Shown here: positions 62,389 to 64,000 of the stretch, in pieces | Layout: each line of letters starts with the position of its first letter | How positions within the stretch are numbered: the stretch's first letter is position 1 | Origin: Sulfitobacter sp. S223 | GTDB lineage: Bacteria > Pseudomonadota > Alphaproteobacteria > Rhodobacterales > Rhodobacteraceae | DNA length: 64,000 nt | NCBI RefSeq assembly: GCF_025143825.1 | Contig: NZ_CP083560.1 | Coordinates: 372,001-436,000 of the forward strand | Reading direction: 5' to 3' | The notes under the pieces: generated by a model | The model's database searches: none | What the model saw: only the letters and a program-made list of their open reading frames with translations | Told to the model about the DNA's origin: nothing | Position numbers and translations under genes: made by a program

Positions 62389-64000
62389 TTCTCATCACTT
62401 TCGAGGGTTGAGATATCTCCTTCGGGCAGCCCCAATTCGCGGGCTTTCAACAGGCGGCGCATGATCTTGCCACTGCGGGTTTTGGGAAGGTTTTTGCGGA
62501 ACGCGATTTCCTTCGGTGCCACGGCAGGTCCCAGCCGTTTGCGGGCGTGACCCAGAAGATCAAGACGCAGATCGTCAGTGGGTTCATGACCGGGTTTCAG
62601 CGCAACGAAGGCTTTCACGATTTCACCGGCGGTTTCATCTGGCAGACCGATCACCGCTACTTCGGCAACGGCACCGTGTTCCATCAAGGCGCTTTCAACC
62701 TCAAACGGTCCAATCAGATGCCCCGCGCTTTTGATGAGATCATCTGCGCGCCCAACGAACCAGAAATAGCCGTCAGCGTCCTGCATCGCGAGATCACCGG
62801 TCAGATACCAACCATCCTTAAAGCATTTGTTATAGCGTGCTTGTTCATTCAGGTAGGCGCGCATCATCGACGGCCAACCGAGCCGTAGCGCCAGTTCGCC
62901 AATGCTCATCGGCGCCGCTAATTCGGTGACGGTGTCACCTTCTACCTCAACAATGTCTGCGGTAATTCCGGGCAGCGGTTTGCCCATTGATCCCGGTTTT
63001 ACATCCATGGATGCGTAGTTGGCGATCATGATGCCGCCGGTCTCGGTTTGCCACCAATTGTCATGAAATGGTTTGCCGAATGCCTGATTGCTCCAGATCA
63101 CGGTCGCAGGGTTCAGCGGCTCACCGACGCTTGCCATGAACCGCAAATCTGGAAAACGGTGCTGACCAATGACCTCTGTCCCCGCCTTCATCAACATTCG
63201 GATCGCGGTGGGGGCCGTGTACCAGACATTGACACCTTCGGTTTCCAGAATGTCGTACCATCGGGCGGCATCGAATTCGGCTTCGTCCACGATCATGGTA
63301 CATCTATTGGTGAGCGGAGCGATGATGCCGTAGGATGTGCCCGTCACCCATCCGGGATCAGCCGTGCACCAATAGATATCGTCGGTACGCAAATCTAATG
63401 CAGTGCGTCCGGTTTCGGTGTGCGCAACAACGGCCTGATGCACATGAACGACGCCCTTGGGTTTGCCGGTTGTGCCAGACGTGAAATGCAACAGCGCCGG
63501 ATCTTCTTGATCGGTTTGCGCAGTGGCAAACGTGCTGGATGCGGCATCCATCAGCGGCTTTAGCGCTGTCGTGCCAGAGGTCTCACCATCAATCGTAAGA
63601 ACCCTATTCAAACCGGGCAGCGTGTCGCGAATACCTGCGACTTTTCGTTTGTATAATCGAGTTGATGTAATCAGCGCCTTGGCACCGCCGATCTCCATCC
63701 GGGCCTGAATGGGCTCGGGCCCGAATGCTGAAAAGAGCGGGCAAAAAACAAAGCCCGCTTTCATTGTGCCAAGGGCCGCGATGTAAAGGTCGGGCACGCG
63801 GCCCAATAATGTGTAGACCGTGTCGCCCTTTTTCAGGCCCATCTCTTGAAGAATGTTGGCAAAACGGTTGGTTAACTCGGAAAGATCGCCGTAGGTGTAA
63901 TCGGTCCGTTCACTCGATTTGGCGATCCAGCGCAGCGCAATTTGGTCGCCATGGCCAACTGCGACATGGCGCTCGATCGCCTCATGCGCGATGTTGAGGT
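62385..64000 (-). CDS. Acetyl-CoA synthetase (AcsA-like), truncated by the window edge
   Basis: ANL-superfamily ligase that activates acetate (or propionate) to the CoA thioester. About 538 residues are visible; the frame continues beyond 64000 ([24 protein letters not shown]), so the start lies outside. Motifs: [17 protein letters not shown]-loop, [36 protein letters not shown] and the C-terminal lysine in [13 protein letters not shown] (possible acetylation control). Its length fits AcsA of the Bacillus type (about 570). Its stop overlaps the E1 start (ATGA), making it part of the E1-E2-ACP operon. The operon promoter is outside the window. Confidence 0.9.
   Translation of the reverse strand, partial: LNIAHEAIERHVAVGHGDQIALRWIAKSSERTDYTYGDLSELTNRFANILQEMGLKKGDTVYTLLGRVPDLYIAALGTMKAGFVFCPLFSAFGPEPIQARMEIGGAKALITSTRLYKRKVAGIRDTLPGLNRVLTIDGETSGTTALKPLMDAASSTFATAQTDQEDPALLHFTSGTTGKPKGVVHVHQAVVAHTETGRTALDLRTDDIYWCTADPGWVTGTSYGIIAPLTNRCTMIVDEAEFDAARWYDILETEGVNVWYTAPTAIRMLMKAGTEVIGQHRFPDLRFMASVGEPLNPATVIWSNQAFGKPFHDNWWQTETGGIMIANYASMDVKPGSMGKPLPGITADIVEVEGDTVTELAAPMSIGELALRLGWPSMMRAYLNEQARYNKCFKDGWYLTGDLAMQDADGYFWFVGRADDLIKSAGHLIGPFEVESALMEHGAVAEVAVIGLPDETAGEIVKAFVALKPGHEPTDDLRLDLLGHARKRLGPAVAPKEIAFRKNLPKTRSGKIMRRLLKARELGLPEGDISTLESDEK

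Noticed and set aside
1-64000. tRNA, rRNA, CRISPR arrays, insertion sequences, prophage genes
   Set aside because: Looked for and not seen: no clover-leaf-like segments in the gaps, no regularly spaced repeats, no transposase or integrase coding regions.

Overview
The window reads as a chromosomal segment of a marine alphaproteobacterium of the Roseobacter group (Rhodobacteraceae; Sulfitobacter- or Ruegeria-like). The grounds are the GC-rich coding bias, an alphaproteobacterial LexA box (GAAC-N7-GAAC), the imuA-imuB-dnaE2 mutagenesis cassette, a complete taurine-degradation locus with TauR, Xsc and a SoeABC-type sulfite dehydrogenase, and the split mnmC arrangement. The genus is inferred. No rRNA, tRNA, CRISPR array, IS element or prophage was seen. 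Genes are cut at both edges: a PfkB-type sugar/nucleoside kinase on the left and an acetyl-CoA synthetase on the right.

Left part (1-10.4 kb): housekeeping and repair genes. These are endonuclease III, an Ada-like AraC/alkyltransferase fusion, an OmpA-type lipoprotein, an FMN reductase, a VOC protein, divergent genes for the oxidase-like and methyltransferase halves of MnmC, an EamA exporter, a lytic transglycosylase, dapA and an M20 amidohydrolase.

Taurine/sulfonate region (10.7-28.4 kb): TauABC imports taurine, Tpa transaminates it to sulfoacetaldehyde, Xsc releases acetyl phosphate and sulfite, Pta makes acetyl-CoA, and SoeABC on the cytoplasmic side of the membrane oxidises sulfite. An alpha/beta hydrolase of unknown role is translationally coupled between soeA and soeB. 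TauR-like operator repeats (core CTGGMCYTAA) lie before tauR, between tauR and xsc, and before tpa. A 3-hydroxybenzoate 4-monooxygenase-like gene and its MarR regulator sit inside the cluster.

Middle (28.4-42.2 kb): DEAD-box helicase, SOS-controlled imuA-imuB-dnaE2, malonyl-CoA synthetase plus glycerate kinase, and a dimethylglycine/sarcosine dehydrogenase-like flavoprotein coupled to a TetR regulator.

Right part (42.4-64 kb): an apparent low-oxygen/stress-survival island. It holds a DksA/TraR-like protein, a three-BON-domain protein, a ZIP transporter, a phosphoribosyltransferase/hydrolase/erythromycin-esterase triple fusion, a tandem Usp protein, a polymer-forming membrane protein, a DUF2267 protein, an FNR-family regulator, an orphan response regulator, an S2P/CBS protease, a phasin and an ABC exporter. 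At least seven FNR-type boxes (TTGAY-N4-RTCAA and close variants) precede these genes, five of them 34-62 bp upstream of a start. The regulator encoded inside the island carries the E-x-x-S-R recognition residues expected for such sites. It adjoins a tightly coupled operon of acetyl-CoA synthetase, fused 2-oxoacid dehydrogenase E1, E2 and a stand-alone acyl carrier protein. This region is the strongest candidate for a poorly described system.
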